A stretch of DNA of 64,000 nt from Heterohyrax brucei (GCA_028571685.1 CM053162.1:66576351-66640350), one strand, 5' to 3'; positions 11,721 to 23,551 are shown, numbered from the stretch's first letter. Notes: a model not told the origin generated them from the letters alone. Numbers and translations are program-made.

Positions 11721-14549
11721 ATGGAGTACACCAGCTCCTGCTTGGTTTTGAGCTTGTGTCTGATGTTCCTATCTGCCAGCCAATGTGAGTTCTTCCCATG
11801 ATGTCCCTGGACCTTTAAGCCCCCTCTCTTTTCAAATGAACATTGGTCTCCTTCAGAAAAGACAGCTTAACACCAGGGATTGTTCAGTGTTGTTTGTTGA
11901 TGGTTATTGCTGCTCTAATTTCATTAATGTGTAGAGAGTTAGAGAGTTTTACACAAAATTTAGAATTAACCTTTGCTCTTGACCATGAGAGTTGAAGTTT
12001 TTCATCTGATTAAATCTAGAGTCAGTTGCATGATTGAGGAGGGGGAGTATATAGAAGGTCAATAATAAGATGGAGAACTGAGGAGAGCTGTGTATGCAGA
12101 AATCAAGAAAAGCTTGACAAAGTCAGTAGCCTAATGCTTAAAGATGAGGAAAGGCCAAGAAAGAGAAGGAAGAATACAAGCACTGCCAACTAAGTTCACA
12201 AATTCATCCTAAAAAAGGTACTACCTACCTAATTGCTGAATATCACTATGGTCACCTTTGAAGTCCTCCCCTTGGGAAGCTTGTGCACTGATGCCAGTGC
12301 CTAGTCCACCCTTCAAAGCAATTTGGTGACTCTTTTTTCTGGAACGGCCGTCAGAGCTATTGCCATATTGCCCTTGATGTTCTGAATGTCATCAAAATGT
12401 CTTCCTTTCAACACTTCTTTTCCTTCAGGTAAATAAAAAAATCACTAGGACAAGCTCAGGTGAGCGGGGTGGATATTCCAGCACAGTGATTCATTTACTG
12501 GCTAGAAACTCTCTCACACTCTGCAGTTAAGTTCATGAACTTGCTGCCTTGCACTGCATACAAAGGTCATTCCAGAAGGAGTTCCAAAATTGCTTTGAAG
12601 GGTGGACTAGGCACTAGCTTCAGTGTAGAGCTTCCCAGGGAAGTAAGTGCCTTGCAGGTGACTGTAGTGATATTCAGCAGTGAGATACGTAGCACTCAGA
12701 ACAATAAGTTCCCAAAACTTAATTGTCAGACGTGTTATATGATATATTTCAGTACCTAATTAATTTGATGGAATTGTCTAGAGCAAAGGAGGCTTGAGAA
12801 AACGGGGTAAAGAGAAACAATGGAAGAAGTGAGCAGTGACTCCAGGTCCACTCTGTCTGTACGTTCTCGTAGTGAAATCTCATAGGTTATTTCCTAAACT
12901 TCCAGTTTTTACTCTGTCTTGTGACTCGTCTTTATTGTCCTTTCTTTTTCAGGCCAAGAAAAGAAGGGATCTTCCCGGATTAACTGCCCGGAAGGCACCA
13001 ACGCCTATGGCTTTTACTGCTACTACTTTAATGAAGACCGTGAGACCTGGGTTGACGCAGATGTGCGTGAGGGGAGCCCCGTGGGAATAATCCCTGGGAA
13101 GCAAATAGGCATAAAAGCAGCCATTTTTTTCCATGTCACGTATGGCCTCAATGAGATGAAAGTGACTGCCTAGCTATCCAACCATCAGGCAGAGATACTT
13201 CCCCACCAGGCTGTTCTTTCATTCTGCATAATGAGAATAAAGACATTTTCCCCAATTCTGCTTTCTCCTACATCCACTATTTGCCCGAGTGGTTAATGTG
13301 GGAGTTATTCGATCATCTGTAGTTTCCCTTAGCCCAGCCACTTTCTAAGAGTTCAAAGTATGTGGCCACAGCATCATCAGGCATCTTTCCTAACTGTCCT
13401 TTTGCTGACCACCACTGAGCACTGCTCTCTTCTTTCATCCCCGACAGCTCTTTTGCCAGAACATGAATTCTGGCCACCTGGTGTCTGTGCTTAACCAGGC
13501 TGAGGGTGCCTTTGTGGCTTCCTTAATCAAAGAGACTGCCACTAGTGACTCCAGAGTCTGGGTTGGCCTCCATGACCCCCAAAAGGTAAGTTCTATCTAT
13601 TTCTGTTTCTAATGCACAGGTTTGTGAGAAAAAAATCAAGTCCCAAATTATCTACCCAAGAACAGCCTTTATGAATATTGGCTGTAAAAGAGAATACTGT
13701 TTGTCTCACCATGGATGCCAATAGAGTCTTGATATTCACTCTGGAGGTTAGAGAGGAGCTGGAAACTGAATTTCTGAGTGTTCTTGAAATTCATAATGTC
13801 ATTCTGTCTACTTCTATCTAAGCATTTTTATGCACCAGATTGTATTGTGCTTCATTGTATTCTGTTAGAAGAAGGCCCTTTGGAGACTATATGGAAAAGG
13901 AGATCAGAGGAAGAGAGCACACTGCTCGAATCTGCACTAAATATTATGACAAGAACTAGTAAACAGTCAGTGGTGTGTCCAATTTTGAGGGCTATATTCA
14001 TTAAAGAAAAATCAGGCACCGTTTTCTGTAATAGGCTGTTCTGGGGCTCTGTAACAAGTTCAGCAACCTTGTTCTTTTGTGGGATACAGAAAGGGAGTTA
14101 AGTGTTTGCATCCCTCTCAGACTGAGCTCTAACTCTCTTGACCTTCTCCTTTCCAGAACCGTCGCTGGCGCTGGTCCAGTGGATCCCTGGTATCCTACAA
14201 AGCATGGATGAGTGGAGCCCCAAGCAGTACCAGTTCTAACTACTGTGTGAGCCTAACTTCCACCTCAGGTGAGAGGCAGAGATCCTGCCCTTGCCCACCC
14301 ACTGCTCTCCTCTTCTTCTCTAGCTCTGGGGATGAACCTGGTGATGGGGTTCAGGAAGAGGTGAGCTCCTCTCCAGGAACTCAGATGTCTTTTTCTTACA
14401 TTTATTGCCCTGAGACCTAGACTCAATAGGGGCCACAAACTCTCTCTTGATTCTTATCTGACTCTTCCCTTTGGCTTACAGGATTCCAGAGGTGGAAGGA
14501 TGAGAACTGTGAATCACGTTTCTCTTTTGTCTGCAAGTTCAAAAAATAG
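11721..14549 (+). CDS. REG1: REG1 (lithostathine) gene, five coding exons
   Basis: This is a secreted C-type lectin-like protein of the REG1 family (pancreatic stone protein / islet regenerating factor). Coding exons are 11721-11784, 12953-13062, 13448-13585, 14157-14268 and 14482-14549. All acceptors are AG and all donors GT, and phases join without a stop. The product is 163 residues; human REG1A has 166. Residues 1-22 are a signal peptide starting MEYTSSCLVL. The C-type lectin domain follows with six cysteines in INC, YCY, LFCQN, NYCVS, ENCES and FVCKF. WVGLHDPQ and RWRWSSG are typical REG1 blocks. The trypsin-sensitive Arg-Ile bond survives (SSR|INC), but the peptide before it is 8 residues rather than the human 11, and the human O-glycosylated Thr region is gone. 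The exon 2/3 junction codon gives Cys22 where human has Gly. The exon 3 donor (GAT|GTGCGT) is weak. The noncoding part of exon 2 probably begins at 11680. REG1 genes are typically expressed in pancreas and inflamed gut. Confidence 0.95.
11785..12952 (+). other. REG1 intron 2
   Basis: This is single-copy-looking intron sequence between the signal-peptide exon and exon 3. No transposon is recognisable. The open frame at 12535-12759 is intronic and unsupported. Confidence 0.8.
13063..13447 (+). other. REG1 intron 3 with an in-frame read-through and an internal poly(A) signal
   Basis: If the weak exon 3 donor is skipped, the frame stays open for 36 more codons to TAG at 13171-13173. AATAAA follows at 13236-13241. 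From 13236 to about 13355 the sequence resembles the gene's own 3' flank at 14709-14830 (roughly 80% by eye over the best 80 bp, sharing AATAAAGACATTT and a TATTTGCCYGAGTGGT block). See findings. Confidence 0.6.
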
Positions 14550-14601
14550 GGGCAACCGAAAAGTAGATGTCTATAAATATCCCATTGTTAGCACAGTGAA
14601 A

Positions 14602-14714
14602 AATAAAACTGGACAATCTTTTCATCACCACATCTAATACTTCCTTCTCACTGATGACTTTCTATTTGTGCATTTAAGTCTGCCCTCGTACCCGTACATG
14701 GAACCCTAAATAAA
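14602..14714 (+). terminator. REG1 polyadenylation signals
   Basis: AATAAA occurs at 14602-14607 and again at 14709-14714, 53 and 160 bases after the stop codon. The second is in the context AAATAAAGACATTTCCC and is the more likely main site. The choice is inference. Confidence 0.65.
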
Positions 14715-14719
14715 GACAT

Positions 14720-15290
14720 TTCCCTGCAAGTTACTGTCTCTGCATCCATTATTTGCCTGAGTGGTCAATATGGGATTGATTCAACCATCTCCAGTTTCGT
14801 TTAGCCCTACCAATTTCTAAGACTCCGTAAACACATCGTGCATGTTTGACTCCGGGATTTATAAACATGAGGTGACTACTGCTAATGACAAAGTTAAGAA
14901 GACGAAGATTTCACTTCCAACTCAAATGTTTGTATGAGTCCATTTTGAGTTGGTCCTGGAATTTTGAGGTTGCTTCATACTCTGGAAGGATTCACACACT
15001 TCAGAAAGGAATATCTCTCCACATTGTGATATTTTTTCTTAAAGGATGAATTGCAAACTCTGAACCAAAACCCAGAACAGAATTAGCAGGGATTAGTATA
15101 ATTTGACTTATCCAATTTCCAGGAAATATTTTCTTGTGGGGTTTCAGGGAATGTATTATTTTAAGGGAATTGTTCCTGTAATCCTCAAGGCTCAGAGAAG
15201 ACGTACACTTCAAGAAATCCTTTTACAACAGGGGAAGTTGCCTTCATGTATGAAATGCCTTGACTTTAATGTCACAATCACATGATTATG
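14720..15290. other. REG1 3' flank, unassigned
   Basis: Up to about 14830 this pairs with the intron 3 duplicate. Beyond that I see no gene or repeat. Confidence 0.5.
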
Positions 15291-15294
15291 TTGT

Positions 15295-15705
15295 TTTAGT
15301 AGTCTGATGCCGCTCTAACAGAAATACCATGAGTGACGACTTTAACAAAGAAAAATTTACTCTCACACAGTCCAGTAGGCTACAAGTCCGAATTCAGGGT
15401 GCTCCAGGGAAATGCACTCTCTCTTGGCCCTGTGTTGGATTAATCTTTCTTTGATCTGAAAGCATTTCAGGACAGGAACCTCAAGTTGAGAGGATGCACT
15501 CTGCTCTCAGTGCTGTTATCTTGATGGCATGAGGTCCTAAACTATCTATTTCCCTCCCCTCCCCTCCTCTCTCCCCCCCTCTCCTTCCCTTCCCTTCCCA
15601 TGTCTTGTAGGATAAAAGGGTAAAAGGTGATACAAGCCACATTCTGTGAAAATTCTCTTTATGTTAGAGCAGGGAGGTAGCCTTAGGAAGTGTGTTATAA
15701 TTCCA
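15295..15705 (-). mobile_element. MaLR-type LTR fragment (ERVL-MaLR), antisense
   Basis: The 'ctctaacagaaataccatgagtg' start, 'tacaagtccgaattcagggtg' and 'aggaacctcaagttgag' blocks are the antisense form of MST/MLT1-type LTRs. A pyrimidine-rich simple stretch (CCCTCCCC...) lies at 15555-15600. No coding capacity is present. Confidence 0.75.
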
Positions 15706-15711
15706 CAGTTT

Positions 15712-16240
15712 TAGTCAGCTAGGGTTGCTCTAACAGAAATACCACAGAGTGACTGACTTTAAAAAAAGGAAGGTTTATTCTTGCACAGTCCGTTAGGCTA
15801 CAAGTCCAAATTCAGGGTGTCTGCTCCAGGGGAAGGCTTTTCCCCTTGTTGGCTCTGTAGGAAAGTCCGGTATTGCATCAGTCCTTGTCTAGGGAGTGTC
15901 TTGGTGCAGGAACCTCAGGTTTGAAGGGTGTGCTCTTCTCCCAGTGCTGCTTGCTTGATGGTGTGAGGCTCCCAATTCTCTGCCTGCTTCCATTTCCTTT
16001 TATCTCTTGCAGGATGAAAGGACCAAGGGTGATGCAAGCCACACTCCAGGGAAACTCCCTCTACAGTGGAGCAGGGAGGTGACCTTCTGAATGGCTTCGC
16101 AGTCCCACCCTAATCTTTTAACATACAGCACAGCAAAATCACAAAATGGAGGACAATTAGAGAACACATAGAATCATGGCCCAGACACAGGGCTACACCT
16201 ATTTTGGGGGGGACACAATTCAATCTGTGACATCTACCCT
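15712..16240 (-). mobile_element. MaLR-type LTR, antisense, second copy
   Basis: It begins 'tagtcagctagggttgctctaacag' and ends near 'ggggggacacaattcaatctgtgaca'. It has the same block order as the copy at 28852-29400. It lies next to the LTR fragment at 15295 and the pieces at 16250-16920, forming one antisense MaLR cluster. Confidence 0.8.
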
Positions 16241-16249
16241 ATTCTTCTT

Positions 16250-16920
16250 TAACGTAGTCGAATCTATTAATCACAGGCAGAGATACAAACTTACAGCATA
16301 GAATAATCATGAAATGGTAGACAATCACAAAATACGGGGACTCATGGCCTAGCCAAATTGTTATTTACATTTTTGGGGGGGACATCATTCAATCCATGGC
16401 ATTCCACCCTTTGACCCCACCCCATCATATCATAGCAACAGTCTTAAGTCAACTCTAACTGCCAAATACAAAAGTCCTCTACACCTGTGAACTTGAAAAT
16501 ACAAGTTATCTGCTTCCAAACTGCAACAGCAGAATAGGCAGGCATGAGATACACATTTCCATTACCAGTGTGAGAAATTACTGGAAAAGAAAGGAAAACA
16601 CACAAGAAGCAAGTCAGAAGAACACACAACATTATCTTTCAAAGCTTTGAAAATAATCTTCAGTTTTCTGAGATATTTTGCACAATGATCCTGCCCTCCA
16701 GATTCTGGGTGTTGGTCCAGCTCTTCAGATTCTGAGTGGAAGCCCCTTAGCCCTGGGCTACAGCTCTGCCTTCCAGGCCCACTGGGACAGCAACTCTGCT
16801 CCCTCGGTTCAAAGAAAATCTTAGAATGGAGGACAATCACAACATATTGGGAATCAAGTCCCAGAAAAATTGTTATGTAGTTTTTGGGTGGCCGTAGTTC
16901 AATCCATGACAATAGCTTTA
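16250..16920 (-). mobile_element. MaLR LTR end pieces and internal remnant
   Basis: Two further LTR 3'-type pieces (16280-16405 and 16810-16915, each ending 'gt/aattcaatccatg(g/a)ca') flank about 400 bp (16440-16800). That stretch resembles antisense MaLR internal sequence ('gagatattttgcacaatgatcctgccctcc', 'agctctgccttccaggccc'). The 16562-16996 minus frame falls in it. It is a decayed ERVL-MaLR provirus remnant with no intact gene. Confidence 0.6.
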
Positions 16921-16924
16921 AATA

Positions 16925-18084
16925 GATATTTCTGATTGTATGAATGATGGAGGGAAGAAAGAAGAGAAAGAAGAAAGATAGGAGACAACAGAACATAAAA
17001 GAAAAGGAGAGAGAAAGATTAAAAGAATCATTTCAATTTGCTTTCCAACCAGTCAGTTGTGAGGTAAGTAGGCAGAATTTGAGTTTTTGTCCTCCTCTCT
17101 CAACTGAATCCCAGATGATTAGAATAATGGTTGTTTTCTGACTAAGGGTCAGCTGTTCTGAAAACCAAATGGAGTCCTTTTGCCTAAAAAGTATGCCCCA
17201 GTATGAAATGATAAGTGTAGTTCAAATAGTCTTATTATTCTGGAATTTAAACTACAAAAGGTAAATACTATTCCAGTAAACAGTATTGTGTAGAATGTGT
17301 GAATGCTCACTTAGAACAAGTTGAAATCAGATACAAGTTGAAGATTTTAGGAAGCAGAACTGAAGCGTAAGCACAAGAAGCTGGTTGAAGAGAATGAAGC
17401 CAACCCACACGCAAACATCTATGTGGAGAAGGGAAAGGAGAATGAGAGAAAAGGTGAGGAATAACCAGGGGAGAAGAAATAGGGAGGGAAAGAGGAGAGA
17501 GATGTCATCTATTAAAGGAAGACATTATCTATGCCTCCTCAACTGGATGCTCCTCTTGATGTAATACTTGAACTCCAGTGGAAGATGGGCTTATAGGGTT
17601 GAAGAGAGCTAAATCTGAGAATAGAGAAGTGGACCAGATAGTTGAATCAGAGCAGAAGATTTTGTAAGTACTCTTTGAAACAGGAAAAAGTGACAGAAAC
17701 TACACTTGAACTACTGGAATGGCATTCCATGGTGGGGAGGGGTGGGGGGTAGATTTTTCAAGAGCAGAGCTCAGATTTGGCTATATGAGGTTGATGGATT
17801 TGGAGTCAGTAGAGGTAGATTTTTGAATAAAAAAAAATTCAAGTTAAGTAAACACTTGTTTTGAGATACAATACATTAATATTTCCAGGAGGATGAATAT
17901 GTCTTAGAGTGATTTAGCATCACATTAAAATAACATCAACAATATCGAAAATGAAGAAGAAAATGGGGGACATTAAAAGTTCAAAGAAATTTGTACAAAG
18001 ATATATAAGAGTAGAGAATAAAGAAGCAAAATTAAAAATATTGTCCCAATATTTGCAGGTCATTAAAACAGAGAGACAGTAGTT
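16925..18084. other. Unassigned, purine-rich DNA
   Basis: It is AG-rich with two exon-looking stretches on the plus strand (17348-17451 and about 17577-17662), each bounded by AG and GT. Neither translates into a family I recognise and the composition is low-complexity, so I do not call a gene. Confidence 0.4.
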
Positions 18085-18275
18085 CTTATTAGGTAACTTC
18101 AAATCGGTTCTGACTCATTGCAACCCTGTGAACAACAGAAGGAAACACTGCCTGGTCCGGTGCTGGGCCCACTATCATTTTTGGGCTGAAATCCCTTGTT
18201 GCAGTCATTGTGTCAATCTATCACCTTGAGGATCGTATTCTTTTTCACTGGCACTCTGTTAAGCAAGGACAGAAG
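18085..18275 (-). mobile_element. RTE 3' end, antisense
   Basis: It has 'aaccctgtgaacaacagaaggaaacactgcc' and 'caatctatcaccttgagg' blocks of the antisense RTE terminus. Confidence 0.85.
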
Positions 18276-18289
18276 GACACTTATTTAAT

Positions 18290-18422
18290 GAGGCTAGCAT
18301 AACCATGACACCAGCCACAAAGTTGGCAGTTCAAATTCACTGGCTGTTTGAAAACCCAGTGGGGCCATTCTACTCTGTCTTTTAGCATCACTCCCACTCA
18401 GAATGGACTCAGTGACATTGCT
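18290..18422 (+). mobile_element. Degraded AfroSINE, sense
   Basis: 'agttggcagttcaaattcac' and the tail 'cagaatggactcagtgaca' identify it; the head is eroded. Confidence 0.7.
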
Positions 18423-18424
18423 CA

Positions 18425-19875
18425 TTGAAGCTTTATTCCCAATAGCAAAAAAAAAAAAAAAGCAAACAACTAGAAACCATCAGAGTTCCCGTTAACGGAC
18501 AAACACATGTGTAAATTGTAGTACATCGCTTGCAGTGGAATACTACCAACCATAAAGACAATAATAAGTCCATGAAACGTGACGGCACAGATTACCTGGA
18601 ATGCATAAGGCCATGTGCAATAGGTCAAGCATAAAAAGACAAATATTGTGTGGTTGCTCTTTTATAAGAAAACAAGAACAGACAGAAACAGTGACGCCAA
18701 TTTCCACAAGTGGTTACCAGGGAGAAGAGGGGATCACTGGGAGAGTTCACTTTAGAATGCAGACTTGTTACTTTTGGTGATAGGGAAAGTAGTGCTAAGT
18801 TGGGAAGTAGTGAGCACAGCCCAGCCATGGTAAGGATAAGTGTTTGAGCCCAGATAGATGAATACAGGCACCATTAAAGAGAAAGCTGAAGAATTTGTGT
18901 ATAAATCATCAAAAAAAAATCCTTGAAGAGTGTACAGTTTTGCAACAATACTAATAACAACTAAGAAGTACATGTAAGGTTACATAGATAGATGAGTATG
19001 CCTGTATATGTAGAGGAAGGCATACATGAAAATACAGACGTGTATGTATGGGTATATCTGTAACATGTGCATGTTCATGTTTATGTGCACTGCATATAGT
19101 CTCAAATATAAAATAAAGTATATGGAGACTTATTAGACAAAATCAAATACCTCAGAGGCTGGTATACTGGTTCAAGGGCTTAAGACTATAGTCTCATGTG
19201 ACAACTCAGTCACCCGGCATCATAAAGTCTATTAAGACAATGTTCTCACCCTAGTTTACTGAGCAGCGTCTGAGATCTTAAAAAGCTTGCAAGCAGCCAT
19301 TTAGGATAAAACTATTGGTCTGTATTAATTTGGAGTAACAGAAAAAGAAGGACACCAAGACTCAAAGGAGAAACTAATCGACAGAGTTAAGAATCTATGC
19401 AAACAGCGACCTCATCTCCTCTGAGACCCGGACTAGTGATATACTAACCAGGGATACAATAGATGGCCTTAGATATGATGAGGGAAAAATGTAAAACAAA
19501 ACTCAAATTTCTAAAAAAAAAGATTGCATTCCGAATTTATGGACCCATGGAGACTGGACGAACCCCTAAGATTATAACCCTGGGATATGACAGACTGACC
19601 CATAAAATAAATAATGTCACCTCTGAGTTCTGTGCTCTTCTAAATAATCATCTAAGTGAAACCAAATGGTAAAGATTTCCTTAGACTAAACACCAAAATG
19701 GTAAGAGAAATAGGGTAGCTAGATCCAGGGAAACAGAACAACCAGAATGAACATAATGAGCCTGCTGATGCGCTGTGGAAAATGTTTTGTGAAAATGAAC
19801 AATATGTACCGAAGTTGTTAAACAAGAACCTAATTTGCTGTGTAAACCATCACCAGATACACAATAAAATTTTTT
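18425..19875 (+). mobile_element. L1 3' end (ORF2 C-terminus and 3'-UTR), sense
   Basis: The 'gaagctttattcccaatagc', 'tagtacatcgcttgcagtgg' and 'tggaatactaccaaccataaag' blocks are the far C-terminus of L1 ORF2. A long 3'-UTR follows with 'gagcagcgtctgagatcttaaaa' and 'ggacccatggagactggacg', ending at a CAATAAAATTTTTT tail near 19875. It is truncated and inactive. Confidence 0.8.
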
Positions 19876-19924
19876 TTGGTTATATGAATTCTTCACCAAC
19901 TGACATATCAACTGATCTCCATGA

Positions 19925-20428
19925 TTACTGAAGAAATTGAAGTTGTAAATTATTTCTTTTATATAAACATCCATGGCAGCTGTGGTCAAAAGACAACATA
20001 TTGCATTGGATCAATCTACTGGAAAAGAACTCTTTAATGTTTTAAGAAGCAAAGACATAGCTGTGATGACTGAGGCATGGCTGATCTAAGACACGGCCAT
20101 TTAATCTCATCACATGCACGTGAAAGCTGGTAATGAAAACGGAAAACAGAAGGCACTGATGCACTGAAACCGTAGCGTCGGTGAAGAACTTGAATCGACT
20201 GTTGATCTAACAGATTAGTCTCAGAACAAATACACCAAGAATGCCTCTGAGAAGCGAGAATGAAGACTTAGCCTCATTCACCTTGAGCACATCATCAGGA
20301 AAGTCTAAATTCTTGAACACATTTGGTAAAGCAGATGGTCAGTAAAGAGAAGTGAAACCCTCAAAGAGATGGATTGAAACAACAGCCTTAGCAATGGTCT
20401 CGAATCGACAAACAACAACGAAGACAGC
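19925..20428 (+). mobile_element. RTE 3' part, sense
   Basis: Conserved RTE blocks ('agaagcaaagacatagctgtgatgactgagg', 'cacatgcacgtgaaagctgg') and the terminal repeats match the copies at 41790-42420 and 58700-59325. It is 5'-truncated. Confidence 0.85.
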
Positions 20429-20464
20429 ACAGTATCAAGCAAGGTTTTGTTTTGTCATCCGTAA

Positions 20465-20630
20465 GGTCTCCGTGGGAAACTGTGGTTAAGTGCTACAGCT
20501 GCTAACCAAAAGTCAGCAGTTCAAATCCACCAGGCGCTTCTTGGAAACCCCATGAGGAGGTTCTGCTCGTACCTAGAGGGTCGCTAAGAGTCAGAACTGA
20601 CTCAACGGCAGTAGGGTTTTGGGTTTTTTA
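20465..20630 (+). mobile_element. AfroSINE, well preserved
   Basis: It has the head 'gtggttaagtgctacagctgctaacc', then 'gcagttcaaatccaccaggc', and the end 'gactcaacggcagtaggg' followed by a T/G-rich tail. It is one of the best-preserved copies in the window. Confidence 0.95.
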
Positions 20631-20849
20631 TGTCTCTGTCAGTCAGCAGTGACTCCACTGCAGCTAACAACAATAATAACAGGGCCTCCATCAGAAAAGA
20701 GGTGATGGAGTGGCAGTGTAGACAAAACAGCAAAAGAGCAAGGAAGTGATTTGTAGCTGCAGATGAAGGACAGAGCAGAGCTACGGAAGGTTAGGCGGTG
20801 GACTGAAGTTTTAATTTTCCCTCCACTGTTCCATAGTGGTTAAGTCACT

Positions 20850-21090
20850 TGAATGCTCTGAACTCTCATATTATGTGCTCCTGTCTACTGATGGTATCTG
20901 TGTTTTCCAATGTTTATAATTTTAAAGGTTCTGCAGGGTGGACAATACTGCAGACAGGTTGTGAGCACAGACTAGGGCTGTACATACTGGTCTCAAATGC
21001 TTCCCACCGCTTCCTGTACTTACTATTTTACCTTAGGCAGGTCATTTTGCTTTCCTAGTGTCTGTGTTTTCTCATCTATAGTATGTGCAT
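20850..21090 (-). mobile_element. MIR-type SINE, old
   Basis: The 'ccttaggcaggtcattttgctttcc' and 'gtttctcatctatagtatg'-like blocks are the MIR core (loss of accuracy at both ends). It is abutted by an AfroSINE at 21100. Orientation is uncertain. Confidence 0.6.
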
Positions 21091-21099
21091 CATACCAAT

Positions 21100-21265
21100 C
21101 CTTAAACCAAACCCACTGCCATTGAGTCAATTCTGATTCAGACTGACCCTACATGACAGAGTAGAACTGCCACATAGTTTCCAAGGAGTGCCTAGTGGAT
21201 TCGAACTGCTGACTTTCTGGTTAGTAGCCCTAGCACTTAACTACTACATCACCAGGTTTGCCTCG
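21100..21265 (-). mobile_element. AfroSINE, antisense
   Basis: It begins 'aaccaaacccactgccattgagtcaattctg' and ends 'ctacatcaccaggtttgcc'. All blocks are present. Confidence 0.9.
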
Positions 21266-21269
21266 TAAG

Positions 21270-22332
21270 TCATGGGTGAGAAAATTTAAAAAATTGAGTT
21301 AGCGTATTTAAAGTACTAAAAACATGTCTTAGAACATGAAGATCTCTATGTAAGTGTTCTTACACTAGGGTCTCATATATGAAATTATCTAGAAACAATG
21401 TGTTTGAATGCAACTGTGCAACTGTGTGGGGAAATATAGTTTATGTTTTAATTGCCAATATCAAGTTTGTGCAAGAATGATAAATGTATAATTACAAATT
21501 TAAAAAGTTTATTAACAGAATGAATCATCATTATCAACATCTGACAATTCTGAAGTAGCAGTAGAATTAATTGATCTATTAAATTGGGAACAGCCAGGGG
21601 TAAGGTAGTATTCAGTTCCGTCTACCTGCAAAGCCCTTTGTACCAATTATACATGACCAGGAGAAGTGTGCACAAGGGATGAAGTGTGGCAGCTAAGAAA
21701 GTCATCCTGCCCTCCTCTTTTTCCTTTCCCAAGCAGGGATGTCCTACATTTCCATTTTCTGCTCTTTGTCCCCGTGTCCCACAAGACACTACTCTAGACT
21801 CAAATGCTCTCTGCTCCTTCTTTTGTCATGATATCTGACTCTTCCTTGGCTGCTCAGAACCATGGCAACTCATCCAGGTGCAGCTAGGAAAAGGGCAAAG
21901 CCTGTCTTCATCTTGGATGGGTTGCAGACCTGTTTGTTCTCAGAGGCTTTATCTGTGACTGTTCCCAGTGTGTACTGGGAAGAGGGTTTTCTGATGCTGG
22001 GATTTCCTTATGTCAGTGCCCTTTGTGTCTTCCCTGGGATCTCTGATCCTTATACCCTTGTCAACCCCTTGCTTTTGTGTTGTAAATGCTCATTTAGACC
22101 CTGCTATACAGTGCCAGTCTCTACCTGGCTTGACAAGCCATCCCACATTCAGTCAGCCCAGTGAGTGGCTGGTACAGGCAGAAGAGACTTCTGATTTGGG
22201 GAGCTACATTCATGTACTAGGGGAGAGTGCAGGCTGATTGTCCATTAACGAGCCAACATCAGCTCAAGTCTTCAACAAAAGCCAAATCTGGTTTCTGGGA
22301 AATGAGAGGTATTTGTTTCCACACCATCCACA
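21270..22332. other. Unassigned DNA upstream of the REG1 pseudogene
   Basis: No gene is supported. Overlapping open frames near 21862-22489 have no recognisable domain. Some of this may be decayed REG1-type 5' flank, but I cannot align it reliably. Confidence 0.4.
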
Positions 22333-22334
22333 GC

Positions 22335-22750
22335 CTTCTGTTGTTGTTGTTAGCACCCCTGAGTCAGTTCTGACTCGTAGCAACCCATGTACAGCAAAAC
22401 AAAACTTCGCCTGGTCCTGCTCCGTCTTCACAAAGGTTGTTATGTTTGAGCCTATTGTTGCGGCCGCTGTGTCAGCCCCATCAGACTGAAGGTCTTTCTC
22501 TTTTTCTCTGACATTCCGCTTTGCCGCATCTGATGTCCTTCTCCAGGGACTGATCCCTCCTGATCACATGTCCAAAGTTTCTGAGACGAACCTTCACCAT
22601 CCTTGCTTCTGATGGGCATTATGACTGTCCTTCTTCCAAGAGAGATATGTTTGTTCTTTCGGCAGTCCACATGTATTCAATAATCTTCAACAACACCTCA
22701 CCACATTTCAAAAGTATTCATTCTTCTTTGGTCTTTCTCATTATTTTACA
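22335..22750 (-). mobile_element. RTE 3' end, antisense
   Basis: It starts TTCTGTTGTTGTTGTTAGCA and contains 'ctgactcgtagcaacccatgtacagc' and 'ccttctccagggactgatcc' blocks. Confidence 0.85.
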
Positions 22751-23400
22751 GTATTTACAGGCTAGAAGAACAGATTTGGGAGTGCCTAGTAGAGGAGGTA
22801 GAGAGAAGGGAGGAAACTGGACTGTATGTTGCATCCTCTTCTGAAGGCTCTTTCTAGCATTTATTTTCCTCCCCTGTAGAAAGCTCCAAGTATTTCTCTT
22901 CGACAGAAACACAAAGCAGCCCCCATGGCTTGCCTTATCTGGCCTGTATAGCTGTCCTCCTGCTGGCTTCTCGGGAACCAGTTTATAGGTGAACTCTACC
23001 TACCTCTGCTCTTAACAAATGATGTTGCGTATGGAAACAGAAGGTAATTTTTCTGATTAATTTGAGGATATCATTGGAGTCACAGGTAGCTAGGGGTAGA
23101 TAGAAGACCTAGTAGAATCATGGGGCAGTGAGGAAAGAAAGCCTAAATGGTGGAGAACAAAGACACATTTCACTTACCTACTCATTGTCTGAGCTTGTCT
23201 CTAGCACAGGAGACAGTAAGACAGAAGTGGGAAGAAAGCAGAGGCAAACAATGTCTTCCACTCTCTAAGAAGTTTAGTTACAGGTACAAAAGTAAGGCCT
23301 GAGCTTAGGAGGCTAGATTTTCCCCCAGTTTCTGACTTGTCACCCTTATGCTTCCATGTCCTCCTTGGGTGGAGTTACCCTCTACCCAACTCAGCTGCCT

Positions 23401-23551
23401 TACTCACTGCTGTTGAGTTGATTCTGAGTCATAGAAACCCTATGGGACAGAGTAGAACTGTCCCATAGGATTTCTAAGGATAGCTGGGGCATTTGAACAG
23501 CTAACCTTTTGGTTAGCAGTTGTAGCACTTATCCAATATGCCACCAGGCTT
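23401..23551 (-). mobile_element. AfroSINE inserted inside pseudogene exon 3
   Basis: The element begins 'cactgctgttgagttgattctgag' and ends 'ccaatatgccaccaggctt'. REG exon 3 sequence lies on both sides. By itself it would have destroyed the lectin domain. Confidence 0.9.

Noticed and set aside
13778-14101. 107-codon open frame between REG1 exons 4 and 5
   Set aside because: Intronic; no homology to lectins and no supporting splice logic.
17348-17662. Purine-rich exon-like stretches reading Lys/Glu-rich peptides
   Set aside because: They briefly suggested a coiled-coil or butyrophilin-type exon, but composition is low-complexity and no family residues align.
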